NCBI GenBank assembly: GCA_963796225.1
Contig: CAWCLK010000018.1
Coordinates: forward strand, 1-64,000
Source: CAWCLK01 sp963796225
Lineage (GTDB): Bacteria > Actinomycetota > Nitriliruptoria > Nitriliruptorales > Nitriliruptoraceae
DNA: 64,000 nt
Direction: 5' to 3'
Shown: positions 1 through 7,965 of the stretch, in pieces
How the letters are laid out: each line of letters starts with the position of its first letter
Numbering within the stretch: position 1 is the first letter of the stretch
Made by a program: the position numbers and the translations under genes
Notes under the pieces: generated by a model
Seen by the model: only the letters and a program-made list of their open reading frames with translations
Told to the model about the DNA's origin: nothing
Database searches by the model: none

Positions 1-295
1 CCAGCCCCGCGGCCAGCGGGACCAACGTGGCAGCCGGTCCCGGGACGCCCGTGGCGACCGAGACCGACAGGTTCCCGCCGGGCACGTCCTGCCACCCCCG
101 GCCGTTGCGTCCCCGCCCCGCGGTCTGGCGATCGGCGACCAGGACCAGGCCGGCCGGGGCGCCGTCGCGCACGCGCCGGGCCACCTCGAGGTTGGTCGAG
201 TCCACCTCCTCGAGGTGCACGAGCTCGCTCCAGCTGGAGGGACCGGCGAGGTAGCTGTCGAGGCGCTCGTGGCCGGTGGGCACGCGTGGCTCCAC
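1..295 (-). CDS. birA: Biotin--[acetyl-CoA-carboxylase] ligase, N-terminal part (runs off the window start)
   Basis: This enzyme activates biotin with ATP and transfers it to the lysine of the biotin carboxyl carrier domain. The visible residues contain the family signature: a VDSTN segment followed by ADRQTAGRGRNGRGW, the biotinyl-AMP binding loop. The C-terminal two thirds lie outside the window. There is no N-terminal helix-turn-helix before the catalytic domain, so this is a monofunctional ligase, not an E. coli-type BirA repressor. GTG at 295 is used; an in-frame GTG at 283 is almost as good and neither has a strong ribosome binding site. It is divergent from the carboxylase beta gene, a common arrangement because the ligase modifies the partner alpha subunit encoded at 5959. 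Confidence 0.88.
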   Translation of the reverse strand, partial: MEPRVPTGHERLDSYLAGPSSWSELVHLEEVDSTNLEVARRVRDGAPAGLVLVADRQTAGRGRNGRGWQDVPGGNLSVSVATGVPGPAATLVPLAAGL

Positions 296-303
296 GGATC
301 GAC

Positions 304-334
304 TTCAGGGGGCGTGGGGGCACAACACTACGAT
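304..334 (+). promoter_or_regulatory. Candidate promoter for pccB (TTCAGG, 19 nt, TACGAT)
   Basis: In the short gap between divergent birA and pccB a TACGAT hexamer matches the actinobacterial -10 pattern TAnnnT, with a weak TTCAGG 19 nt upstream. The predicted leader is about 37 nt and carries GAAGGT ahead of the GTG start. This is pattern matching only. Confidence 0.3.
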
Positions 335-377
335 GCCGCCGGCCGCCCGCCCCGTCCCCGCCCGAAGGTGCCGTCCG

Positions 378-1935
378 GTGACCAAGACCACCGCCGAGAA
401 GATCGCCGAGCTCGAACGCCGTCAGGCCGAGGCCGAGTCGGGCGGTGGCGAGAAGGCCATCGCCAAGCAGCACGACAAGGGCAAGCTCACCGCTCGTGAA
501 CGCGTCCACCTGCTGCTGGACGAGGGCAGCTTCGTCGAGACCGACGCCTTCGCCGTCCACCGTGCCAAGGGCTTCGGCATGGAGGACAAGCACATCCTCG
601 GCGACGCGGTCATCACCGGCCACGGCACGGTCGACGGACGACGCATCGCCGTGTTCAGCCAGGACTTCACCGCCTTCGGCGGCTCGCTCGGCGAGGTCTT
701 CGCCGAGAAGGTCGTCAAGATCATGGACCTGGCCGCCAAGATGGGCGTGCCGGTCGTCGGGCTGAACGACTCGGGCGGGGCGCGCATCCAGGAGGGCGTG
801 GTCAGCCTCGGCGGGTACGGCGACATCTTCCTGCGCAACGTCCGCACGTCGGGCGTGATCCCGCAGATCAGCGCCATCATGGGCCCCTGCGCGGGCGGCG
901 CGGTGTACTCCCCGGCCATCACGGACTTCGTGTACATGGTCAAGGACACCTCGCACATGTTCATCACCGGGCCGAACGTCATCAAGACGGTCACCGGCGA
1001 GGACGTGACGATGGAGGAGCTCGGTGGCGCCATGTCCCACGCGGCCAAGTCGGGCGTGGCCCACTTCGCCGCCGAGGACGAGGAGAGCTGCATCGAGGAC
1101 ATCAAGTTCCTGCTGAGCTTCCTGCCCTCCAACAACCTGGAAGCGCCGCCCCACGTGGCGACCGACGACGACCCGGACCGGGTCATCGACGAGCTGGACA
1201 CCTTCGTCCCGGACTCGTCGAACATGCCCTACGACATGCGTGACGTCGTCCGCCACGTCGTCGACGAGGGCGAGTTCTACGAGGTGCACCAGCACTACGC
1301 CGAGAACATCATCTGCGGGTTCTCGCGGCTCGACGGCCACACCGTCGGCGTGGTCGGCAACCAGCCGATGCACCTGGCCGGCGTGCTCGACATCGAGTCG
1401 TCCGAGAAGGCCGCGCGGTTCGTCCGGACCTGCGACGCCTTCAACATCCCGATCGTGACCTTCGTGGACGTGCCCGGCTTCATGCCCGGCACCGACCAGG
1501 AGTACGGCGGGATCATCCGCCACGGCGCCAAGCTGCTGTACGCCTACGCCGAGGCCAGCGTGCCCAAGCTCACCGATCATCACCCGCAAGGCCTACGGCG
1601 GGGCGTACGACGTCATGGGGTCCAAGCACCTGGGTGCCGACGTGAACCTGGCGTGGCCGAGCGCCGAGATCGCCGTCATGGGTGCCCGCGGCGCGGTCAG
1701 CATCCTGTACCGGCGCGAGCTCGAGGAGGCCGAGGACCAGGACGCGCTGCACGAGGAGTTCGAGGAGCAGTACCTCGAGGACCTCGCCAACCCGTGGCGC
1801 GCGGCCGAACGCGGCTACGTGGACGCGGTGATCAAGCCGTCGCAGACGCGGATCGAGCTCATCAAGGCCCTGCGCTTCACGTCCACCAAGCGCGAGGCGC
1901 GGCCGGCCCGCAAGCACGGGAACATCCCGCTCTGA
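378..1935 (+). CDS. pccB: Acyl-CoA (propionyl-CoA) carboxylase beta subunit, one frameshift
   Basis: Carboxyltransferase subunit of a biotin-dependent acyl-CoA carboxylase; it moves the carboxyl group from biotin to propionyl- or acetyl-CoA. It has the N-terminal KLTARERV segment, the GPCAGGAVYSPA oxyanion region near residue 170 and the second crotonase-like domain (GGIIRHGAKLLYAYAEA). After VPKLT near position 1575 one extra base moves the frame; the next frame continues exactly as expected with IITRKAYGGAYDVMGSKH and ends ARKHGNIPL. Joined length is about 518 residues, normal for the family. GTG at 378 is chosen because GAAGGT lies 8 nt upstream and the protein then begins TKTTAEKIAELE. 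Its stop overlaps the accE start. The extra base is probably a sequence error. Substrate choice between propionyl- and acetyl-CoA is not settled by sequence; the mutase at 13600 favours propionyl-CoA. Confidence 0.9.
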
Positions 1936-2186
1936 TGGCCGCCGACGACACCGCCCCGGACACCCCCCGCTACGTCATCACGGGTGGGGGGACGCCCACG
2001 CCCGAGCAGCTCGCCGCGCTGGCCGTGGCCATGACCCCGGTCGTGGTCGAGGGCGCCGACGAGGATGCTGGCCCGCCCAGCGGCGCCGCGTCACACTGGG
2101 CCCACGCGGCCCTGCTGGAGGGCGTCGGCCACCGCACCTTCGTGGCCGCCCCCGACCTGGCGGGAGGCCGCTTCCCGCTGGGGTGA
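1935..2186 (+). CDS. accE: Acyl-CoA carboxylase epsilon subunit
   Basis: Small 83-residue protein whose ATG shares the last base of the pccB stop. It has the family layout: a short N-terminal extension, the core YVITGGGTPTPEQLAALAVAM resembling the RG-NPTPEELAAL pattern of AccE, and a conserved tryptophan (SHWAHAALLEG) near the C-terminus. In actinobacteria this subunit stabilises the alpha-beta complex and raises its activity. Because of the upstream frameshift the pccB frame reads straight into this gene, so an automatic caller could wrongly fuse the two. Confidence 0.78.
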   Translation: MAADDTAPDTPRYVITGGGTPTPEQLAALAVAMTPVVVEGADEDAGPPSGAASHWAHAALLEGVGHRTFVAAPDLAGGRFPLG

Positions 2187-2212
2187 CCCGGCCCGTCCGC
2201 CCGGGACGAGAC

Positions 2213-2494
2213 ATGGAAGAGATCGACCACGCCGGCCGCCGTCTCGCCGGGCTGATCGGGTTCGCCTTCGGCTGCCTGCTGCACGTCCTGGTGGGCGTCT
2301 TCGTCTTCTCCAGCGGGCTGGTCGCGCCCCTGTGGGCGGTCGTCGTCCTGATCGCGCTCTGGTTCGTCGGTGCGTCGCTGCTGTGGACCTGGCGGCGTGA
2401 CGCCGTCCGGTCCCTGCTGGTCCCCGTGCTGATGGGCGCCATCTGGTACCTCGCGATCAGTGCCGGGGACGCATGGCTCGGGTGGACGGCATGA
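2213..2494 (+). CDS. Small three-segment membrane protein, function unknown
   Basis: A 93-residue protein with three hydrophobic stretches (roughly residues 13-32, 36-58 and 66-86), a short acidic cytoplasmic N-terminus and an RRD loop between helices two and three. The pattern resembles 2TM-domain and DUF-type inner membrane proteins of actinobacteria, but I do not recognise a specific family. GGGACGAG precedes the ATG. An earlier GTG at 2183 overlaps the accE stop and is also possible. The last codon overlaps the start of the following acetyltransferase, so it belongs to the pccB-accE transcription unit. Confidence 0.6.
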   Translation: MEEIDHAGRRLAGLIGFAFGCLLHVLVGVFVFSSGLVAPLWAVVVLIALWFVGASLLWTWRRDAVRSLLVPVLMGAIWYLAISAGDAWLGWTA

Positions 2495-2976
2495 CCGCGC
2501 CCCAGGTGCGGGTCGCGACGGCCGAGGACGGGCCCGCCATCCTGCGCATCGACCGCGACGGCTTCAGCCCGGTGCACTCCCCGGGCCGGGCGCCCGCCGA
2601 GGACGCCGACCCGTTCGCCCACCACGATCCCGACGACGTGCTGGTGGCCGAGGTGGACGGGGCGGTCATCGGCTACCTCACGCTGGGCCACCCGACGCCG
2701 CTGGCCTCCAACACCCACGTCTGGCAGGTCCAGGCGTTGGCCGTGCACCCCGACGCCCGCCGCCACGGGGCCGCGCGGGCGCTTCTGCGAGCCGGCATCG
2801 ACGAGGCCCGACGGCGGGGCGGCCGCCGACTGACCCTCCGCGTGCTGGGCGGCAACGAGCCGGCCCAGCGGCTGTACGCGTCCGAGGGCTTCGAGGTCGA
2901 GGGCGTGCAGCGGGGCGAGTTCGTCCTGGACGGGCAGGAGGTCGACGACGTCATGATGGCCCGCCGCCTGGACTGA
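2491..2976 (+). CDS. GNAT family N-acetyltransferase (RimI-like)
   Basis: About 161 residues with a full GNAT fold. Strand beta4 (WQVQALAVHPDARRHGAARALL) carries the acetyl-CoA pyrophosphate loop in the form RRHGAA, and NEPAQRLYASEGFEVEG is the usual C-terminal NxxAxxLYxxxGF motif. The acceptor is unknown. The ATG at 2491 forms an ATGA overlap with the preceding stop and is preferred; an in-frame ATG at 2473 would add six residues. It ends just before the convergent sugar dehydrogenase fusion. Confidence 0.82.
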   Translation: MTAPQVRVATAEDGPAILRIDRDGFSPVHSPGRAPAEDADPFAHHDPDDVLVAEVDGAVIGYLTLGHPTPLASNTHVWQVQALAVHPDARRHGAARALLRAGIDEARRRGGRRLTLRVLGGNEPAQRLYASEGFEVEGVQRGEFVLDGQEVDDVMMARRLD

Positions 2977-2988
2977 GGGTCGGGTGCG

Positions 2989-5001
2989 TCACCTGCCGAG
3001 ACGCACGATCCGGTCGTCGGACCCCGTCGGGCAGCTACCCCGGCCGTCGCAGTTGCTGGTCAGCACCCAGAGCGACCCGTCGGGCGCGGGCGTGACGTGG
3101 CGCAGGCGGCCGTACTGGCCCACGAGCAGCTGTTCCACGCCCGCCACGTTGCCGGAGGCGTCGAGGTCGAGGTGGTACAGGCGCTCGCCCCGCAGCGCGG
3201 CGACGAACAGGTCGCCCTCCCACTGCGGGATGTCCCCGTCGACCAGCACGCTGGCGCCGGACCAGGACGCCTGGTCCGGGTGGGCGGTGAAGATGGGGGC
3301 CCGCTCGTCGGGCGCACGGGGTCCACCCTGGTAGTCGAGGTTGCCCTCGCGATCGGCCAGCCGTAGTTGCCGCCCGCCACCACGCGGTTGATCTCGTCCT
3401 GGCGGTTCTGGCCGAACTCGCTGGCGTACATGCGCCCCGCCCCGTCCCAGGTGAGGCCCTGGGGGTCGCGGAAGCCGTACGCGTACACAGGGTTGCCGTC
3501 GCCGAAGGGGTTGCCGGGCGCGGGCGCCCCGGTCGGCGTGTAGCGCAGGATCTTGCCGTTGAGCCGCCCGACGTCCTGGGCGGCGGCGGGGTCGCCGGCG
3601 TCGCCCATCCCGACGTAGAGCATCCCGTCGGGTCCGAACTCGATGCGTCCGGCGTCGTGGTAGGTGTTGTCGGGCAGGCCGGCGACGATGGTCTGGGCGC
3701 CCTGCCCGTCGGGGCGGAAGCGCACGATCACCTGGTCGCTCGAGCGTGTGTACAGCGCGTACAGCCACCCGTCGTTCGCGTAGTCGGGCGACACCGCAAG
3801 GCCCAGCAGCCCGCCCTCGCCCGCCGCGTCGACGTCGAAGGTGCGGACGGTGCCGCAGGGTGCCGTCGGCGAACCGCTCGCGGACCCGACCGGCGTCCCG
3901 TTCGGTGAGGAACGTGCGGCCGTCCGGCGTGAACACCACGTCCCACGGGGCGGCCAGCCCGGACTGGATGGTGGACGGCCGGGGTTGGCCGACCTCGGAG
4001 CACGGCGTGAGGTCGGCCGCGGTCCGGCTGACCGCGGCCGTCCCGCCCAGCACGACCACGGTGTCGGGGGCGAGCCGTTCCAGCGCGTCGACCACCACGT
4101 CGGGCACGCAGTCGTGCCGGACCGTCAGCAGCGGGGCGCCGTCGCGCCCCGCGGCCGGCCCGCCGGCCAGCGCGTCCGGGAAGTCCTGGCCCGTCGCCAG
4201 GTAGACCGTGCCGACGGGGTCCGGGAACGCCTCGGCCGCGATGGCCGCCGCCGTGGCGTACCGGTCCGGTCCCGCCACGCGCTGGACGGGACCGTCGATC
4301 AGCTCCTCCAGCTGGGTGCGCACCGCCGCGGAGACGACCTGCGAGCCGCCGAGCACCACGATCCGCCCGGGACGCAGGCGCTGCAGGGTCGTGCGTGTCG
4401 GGGTCGGGACACGATCGGGTTCGACCAGCAGGAGCGGTCCCCCGGTGGCGACGGCCGCGGGGCCGCCGGCCAGGGCATCGGCGAACCCCATGCCGGTCGC
4501 GACGTAGGCGACGGGCACGCCCGGGTCGACGTACGCGTCCACCACCGCCGCGGCGGTGGCGTAGCGGGTCGGCCCTGACAGGCGCTCGACGGGACCCGTC
4601 GTGTGGGCGCCTGCCTGCTGCACCACGGTGTCCGCCACCGCCCGCGGACCGCCGAGCACCGTGATGGCCGCCGGGGCGAGGCGGTCGAGGGCGTCGGCGG
4701 TCGCCCTCGGGATGCGGTCACGCTCGACCAGCAGGATCGGCCACCCTCGCGCCCCGGCGATGGGCCCCGCCGCCAGGGCGTCCGGGAAGTCCCGCCCCGT
4801 CGCGAGGAACACCCGCTCGACGCCCGGCGCGACCTCCTCGGCGATCTCGGCCGCGGTCGCGTACCGGTCCTCACCCGCGACCCGCACGACCTGCGGGTCC
4901 GCGGACTGGGCCCGTGCGGCGCCAACCGGCAGGAGCGCGGCCAGCAGCGCCACCAGCACCAGTGCCCGGATCGAGCAGGATCGCAGCGTCAGGTCCGCCA
5001 T
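2989..5001 (-). CDS. Secreted cell-wall-binding repeat 2 protein fused to a glucose/sorbosone dehydrogenase domain (two frameshifts)
   Basis: About 670 residues. Residues 1-32 are a Sec signal peptide ending ARAQS. Three cell-wall-binding type 2 repeats follow (about 38-130, 137-230, 238-332), each with the RVAGxDRYATAA opening, an FPDALAGGP-like core and a VLGG segment. The C-terminal half is a PQQ-type sugar dehydrogenase propeller: GLLGLAVSPDYANDGWLYAL, RLNGKILRYTP and EFGQNRQDEINRV are typical of the GSDH family. Between about 3355 and 3852 the coding frame is offset; the two shifts compensate, so the signal peptide and the C-terminus (DDRIVRLGR) share one frame. The protein is likely exported and held on the envelope, oxidising a sugar or polyol outside the cell. 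TAGGCT, a possible -10, lies 37 nt upstream. The domain pairing is unusual. Confidence 0.85.
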   Translation of the reverse strand: MADLTLRSCSIRALVLVALLAALLPVGAARAQSADPQVVRVAGEDRYATAAEIAEEVAPGVERVFLATGRDFPDALAAGPIAGARGWPILLVERDRIPRATADALDRLAPAAITVLGGPRAVADTVVQQAGAHTTGPVERLSGPTRYATAAAVVDAYVDPGVPVAYVATGMGFADALAGGPAAVATGGPLLLVEPDRVPTPTRTTLQRLRPGRIVVLGGSQVVSAAVRTQLEELIDGPVQRVAGPDRYATAAAIAAEAFPDPVGTVYLATGQDFPDALAGGPAAGRDGAPLLTVRHDCVPDVVVDALERLAPDTVVVLGGTAAVSRTAADLTPCSEVGQPRPSTIQSGLAAPWDVVFTPDGRTFLTERDAGRVRERFADGTLRHRPHLRRRRGGRGRAAGPCGVARLRERRVAVRAVHTLERPGDRALPPRRAGRPDHRRRPARQHLPRRRTHRVRTRRDALRRDGRRRRPRRRPGRRAAQRQDPALHADRGARARQPLRRRQPCVRVRLPRPPGPHLGRGGAHVRQRVRPEPPGRDQPRGGGRQLRLADREGNLDYQGGPRAPDERAPIFTAHPDQASWSGASVLVDGDIPQWEGDLFVAALRGERLYHLDLDASGNVAGVEQLLVGQYGRLRHVTPAPDGSLWVLTSNCDGRGSCPTGSDDRIVRLGR

Positions 5002-5053
5002 CGGTCGGCTCCCGGTTCCCCGTCGAGGTCACCGGCGAGCCTACGGGTCGGGG

Positions 5054-5683
5054 TCAGGCCCCGGTGGAGGTCTCCGAGGCGGTCGGGGACGCGGTCTCGG
5101 AGGTGGTCTCGCTGGGCGACGCCGACTCGGTCTCGGACCCCGACTCGCTGGGCGAGGTCGACTCGCTGGCCGTGTCGCCCTCGGAGCCGCCGCCGGAGAC
5201 GATCTCGTCCGGCAGGTTCGCCTCGGCCTCGTCCTGCGTGGCGTAGACCGTGATCTGGCCCTCCATGCCCTGGGCGCGGTGGCCGGGAATGGAGCAGTAG
5301 AAGACGTAGTCGCCCTCGAAGAGGTTCACGGTCCCGGTGGCCGAGTCGCCCGGCAGCGCCTGGGCGATCGGGGGGCCGTCGGAGCCCTCGTTGGCACCGA
5401 TGATCACGATGTTGTGCTCGGCACCGCCGACGTCGTCGAGGGTGACCTCGATGTCGCCGGCCCAGTAGGTCCCGGTGAGGTTGCGGAAGAAGAACTCGCC
5501 GGCCTCGATGCTGAACGAGCCGCCATCGCCGATGGCCTTGGGCACGTCGTAGCAGTCGGAGCCCTCGGGGCACTTGACCGGTGCGGCCTCCACCGACCCC
5601 TCGGGTGCGGAGGCGCACCCAGCGGCACCCAACGCGATGGCACCGACGGCGGTGAGGACCAGGACCCTGGCGTGACGAAGCAT
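5054..5683 (-). CDS. Cupredoxin (plastocyanin/azurin-like) lipoprotein
   Basis: A 209-residue exported copper protein. The signal peptide ends in AAGC at residues 20-23, a lipobox, so it should be lipid-anchored. The cupredoxin domain has the type 1 copper ligands: His in AEHNIVI and Cys, His and Met in YCSIPGHRAQGM. The last 50 residues are a low-complexity Ser/Thr/Glu tail, probably a spacer. It is a candidate electron carrier; the neighbouring envelope sugar dehydrogenase would be an obvious donor, although that pairing is only inferred from location. AAGGAGAT, a near-perfect ribosome binding site, sits 9 nt before the ATG. It is divergent from pccA across a 275-nt gap. Confidence 0.86.
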   Translation of the reverse strand: MLRHARVLVLTAVGAIALGAAGCASAPEGSVEAAPVKCPEGSDCYDVPKAIGDGGSFSIEAGEFFFRNLTGTYWAGDIEVTLDDVGGAEHNIVIIGANEGSDGPPIAQALPGDSATGTVNLFEGDYVFYCSIPGHRAQGMEGQITVYATQDEAEANLPDEIVSGGGSEGDTASESTSPSESGSETESASPSETTSETASPTASETSTGA

Positions 5684-5908
5684 GGTGCGCAGATCTCCTT
5701 GGACAGCGCCGCGGAAGGTACCGGGTCAGGGCGACGTGGCCGCAGTCGGGGCGGGGTCGTCCCGGCACGCCGGGTGGCGTGGCAGGGCCGGGGCGTGCGC
5801 AGTGTCGCGGCTCGTCGGGGCGCGGGCAAAACCCCGCGACGCCGGGCCGTCCACGGCCTCGCCGGCGGACCTGCCCGTCCGGGCTCGGGGGTGACGCGGC
5901 CGGCTGTC

Positions 5909-5914
5909 TAGGCT
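5909..5914 (+). promoter_or_regulatory. Candidate -10 element (TAGGCT) for pccA
   Basis: TAGGCT lies 44 nt before the pccA start in the pccA/cupredoxin gap. The same hexamer recurs upstream of several starts in this window (5038 on the minus strand, 29967 minus, 36072 minus, 50345 plus). No convincing -35 hexamer is seen. Confidence 0.35.
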
Positions 5915-5958
5915 TGCTCGCCACGCCCCGCCCATGCCCCGGTACGAAGGCTCCCCGC

Positions 5959-7731
5959 GTGTTCGACGCCGTCCTGATCGCCAACCGTGGCGAGATCGCC
6001 CTGCGTGTCATCCGTGCCTGCAAGGAGCTCGGCGTCCGCAGCGTCGCCGTGTACTCCGAGGCCGACCGCGACGCCCTGCACGTCAAGGTGGCCGACGAGG
6101 CCTACCTGCTCGGCCCGGCCCCCGCGGCCGAGTCCTACCTGAACACCGAGAAGATCCTCGAGGTCGCCCGCGAGGCCAACGTCGACGCGATCCACCCGGG
6201 GTACGGGTTCTTCTCCGAGAACGCCGACTTCGCCCGCGCGGTCATGGACGCCGGCTTCACCTGGATCGGCCCGCCGCCCGAGGCGATCGAGAAGATGGGC
6301 GACAAGCTGACCGCCCGCGAGGTGGCCACCAACGCCGGCACCCCGGTCGTGCCGGGCACCGAGGAGCCCACCGACGACCCCGAGGTCGCGATCCGCTTCG
6401 GTGACGAGTACGGCTACCCGGTCGCGGTCAAGGCCATGTACGGCGGTGGCGGCAAGGGCATGAAGGTCGTCAACTCCGCCGACGAGATGAAGGAGGCGCT
6501 CGAAGCCGCCCAGCGCGAGGCCAAGGCCTCCTTCGGCCGCGGCGAGTGCTACCTCGAGCGCTACCTCGAACGCCCCCGCCACATCGAGATCCAGGTCCTG
6601 GCCGACCTCGACGGCTCGATGATCTTCCTCGGCGAACGTGACTGCTCGCTGCAGCGTCGCCACCAGAAGCTGGTCGAGGAGGCCCCCGCGGCCGGCATCT
6701 CCGAGGACCTGCGCACGCGCATCGGGCAGGCCGCCATCAAGGTCGCCAAGGAGATGGGCTACACCAACGCGGGCACCTGCGAGTTCCTGCTCGACGCCGA
6801 CGGCGAGACCTTCTACTTCCTCGAGATGAACACCCGTCTGCAGGTCGAGCACCCGGTCACCGAGCTGGTCACCGGCGTGGACCTGGTCCACAAGCAGCTG
6901 CAGATCGCCGCCGGCGAGGGCATGAACCTCACCCAGGACGAGGTCACCCTCACCGGGTCCGCGATCGAGCTGCGCCTCAACGCCGAGGACCCGGCGATGG
7001 GGTTCGTCCCCTCCCCGGGCCTGATCACCGAGTTCCGCCCGCCCATGGGCCCCTGGGTGCGCCTCGACACCTCCGCGTTCCCGGGCTACGAGATCCCGCA
7101 GTCCTACGACTCGATGTTCGGCAAGCTGATCGTGTGGGGCGAGAACCGCGACGTCGCCCGCCACCGCATGGCCCGCGCCATCGACGAGATGGTCGTCGAG
7201 GGCATCCCCACCACCCTCGAGTTCGGCAAGTTCGCGGTCCTGCACGAGCAGTTCGCCGCGGGCGAGCACTCCACCATGTCCGTCGAGAAGGAGTGGGACC
7301 TGTCCGGCCTGACGCCGCACGGGCCCGCCGCCGGCGGCGGCGAGGAGGCCGGTCCGGCCCGCGAGGTCACCGTCGAGGTCGGTGGTCGCCGGCTCGAGGT
7401 CAAGGTCTACGGCGAGCTGGCGGCGGTCGCCGCCGGATCCGGCGCGGGCGCCGCCGGGGGCAAGCGCCGCAGCCGCAAGGGCGCCGGCGGCGGTGGCGGG
7501 GCGGCCGCGGCCGCCACCGAGGACCTCGTCGCCCCGATGCAGGGCACCGTCATCAAGTACGCCGTCGAGGAGGGCGCCACGGTGGCGGCCGGCGACCTCG
7601 TCTGCGTGCTCGAGGCGATGAAGATGGAGAACAACATCAACGCCCACCGCGACGGCACGGTCACCTCGCTCGGCTTCGCCGCCGGCGACGTCGTCGAGTC
7701 CGGCGCGGTCCTGGCCCGTATCGAGGACTGA
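5959..7731 (+). CDS. pccA: Acyl-CoA (propionyl-CoA) carboxylase alpha subunit: biotin carboxylase plus BCCP
   Basis: A 590-residue fusion of biotin carboxylase and biotin carboxyl carrier domains. The N-terminus (FDAVLIANRGEIALRVIRAC) is the biotin carboxylase fold; the ATP-grasp glycine loop GGGGKGMKVV is near residue 160, and EMNTRLQVEHPVTE near 290 carries catalytic residues. A low-complexity Gly/Ala/Arg linker (about 475-515) leads to the carrier domain, whose EAMKMEN motif places the biotinylated lysine at residue 555. GTG at 5959 is supported by GAAGG 8 nt upstream. It provides carboxybiotin for PccB, encoded 4 kb upstream on the same strand, and is the substrate of BirA at the window start. 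The frame is intact. Short length for an AccA3-type protein is within the usual range. Confidence 0.93.
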   Translation: MFDAVLIANRGEIALRVIRACKELGVRSVAVYSEADRDALHVKVADEAYLLGPAPAAESYLNTEKILEVAREANVDAIHPGYGFFSENADFARAVMDAGFTWIGPPPEAIEKMGDKLTAREVATNAGTPVVPGTEEPTDDPEVAIRFGDEYGYPVAVKAMYGGGGKGMKVVNSADEMKEALEAAQREAKASFGRGECYLERYLERPRHIEIQVLADLDGSMIFLGERDCSLQRRHQKLVEEAPAAGISEDLRTRIGQAAIKVAKEMGYTNAGTCEFLLDADGETFYFLEMNTRLQVEHPVTELVTGVDLVHKQLQIAAGEGMNLTQDEVTLTGSAIELRLNAEDPAMGFVPSPGLITEFRPPMGPWVRLDTSAFPGYEIPQSYDSMFGKLIVWGENRDVARHRMARAIDEMVVEGIPTTLEFGKFAVLHEQFAAGEHSTMSVEKEWDLSGLTPHGPAAGGGEEAGPAREVTVEVGGRRLEVKVYGELAAVAAGSGAGAAGGKRRSRKGAGGGGGAAAAATEDLVAPMQGTVIKYAVEEGATVAAGDLVCVLEAMKMENNINAHRDGTVTSLGFAAGDVVESGAVLARIED

Positions 7732-7777
7732 GCCCGCGGTTCGGCGCGGACGGGGCCCCTGTCCGGCGAGTGGGACC

Positions 7778-7871
7778 GACAGTTCCGGTACAGGGCCACC
7801 GGAACCGTCAGCGAGGTCGCATGCGACGACCTGGCCCTCGACAGTTCCGGTTCTCCAGCACCGGAACTGTC
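7778..7871. repeat. Tandem pair of 32-nt palindromes (12-bp stem, 8-nt loop)
   Basis: Two units, 7778-7809 and 7840-7871, each 32 nt. Both start GACAGTTCCGGT; the right arms are ACCGGAACCGTC (one mismatch in the stem) and ACCGGAACTGTC (perfect 12 bp). The 8-nt loops differ. They are separated by 30 nt that contains its own palindrome, GTCGCATGCGAC. The block lies between the pccA stop and the CHAD start, so it could end pccA transcription, but stems of this kind without a U-tract and in tandem look more like an extragenic palindrome family. A second array with the same geometry is at 55211-55367. Confidence 0.85.
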
Positions 7872-7965
7872 ATGTGGTGACAGTGCCGTTCGCGTACCGC
7901 CCCGGTCGGTGTGACGGGTGAACTGCCTGGACGATGGGCTCGAACCCGAAGCCGGGAGGTCGTCC

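Noticed and set aside
1560..1620. Programmed frameshift in pccB
   Set aside because: No slippery heptamer or downstream stop arrangement; many unrelated genes in the window show the same kind of single-base change, so an error is simpler.
276..2186. Single 636-residue carboxylase beta/epsilon fusion
   Set aside because: It arises from the frameshift near 1575; the correct beta frame ends at 1935 where accE begins with an overlapping ATG.
5908..7647. Long open frame on the strand opposite pccA
   Set aside because: High GC leaves antisense frames without stops; the translation is rich in Gly/Ala/Asp/His with no domain, while pccA on the other strand is fully conserved.
7778..7871. CRISPR array (32-nt repeats, 30-nt spacer)
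   Set aside because: Lengths look like a CRISPR, but the units are full hairpins with variable loops, only two or three copies occur per locus, repeats between loci differ, the spacer itself is palindromic and no cas gene is present.
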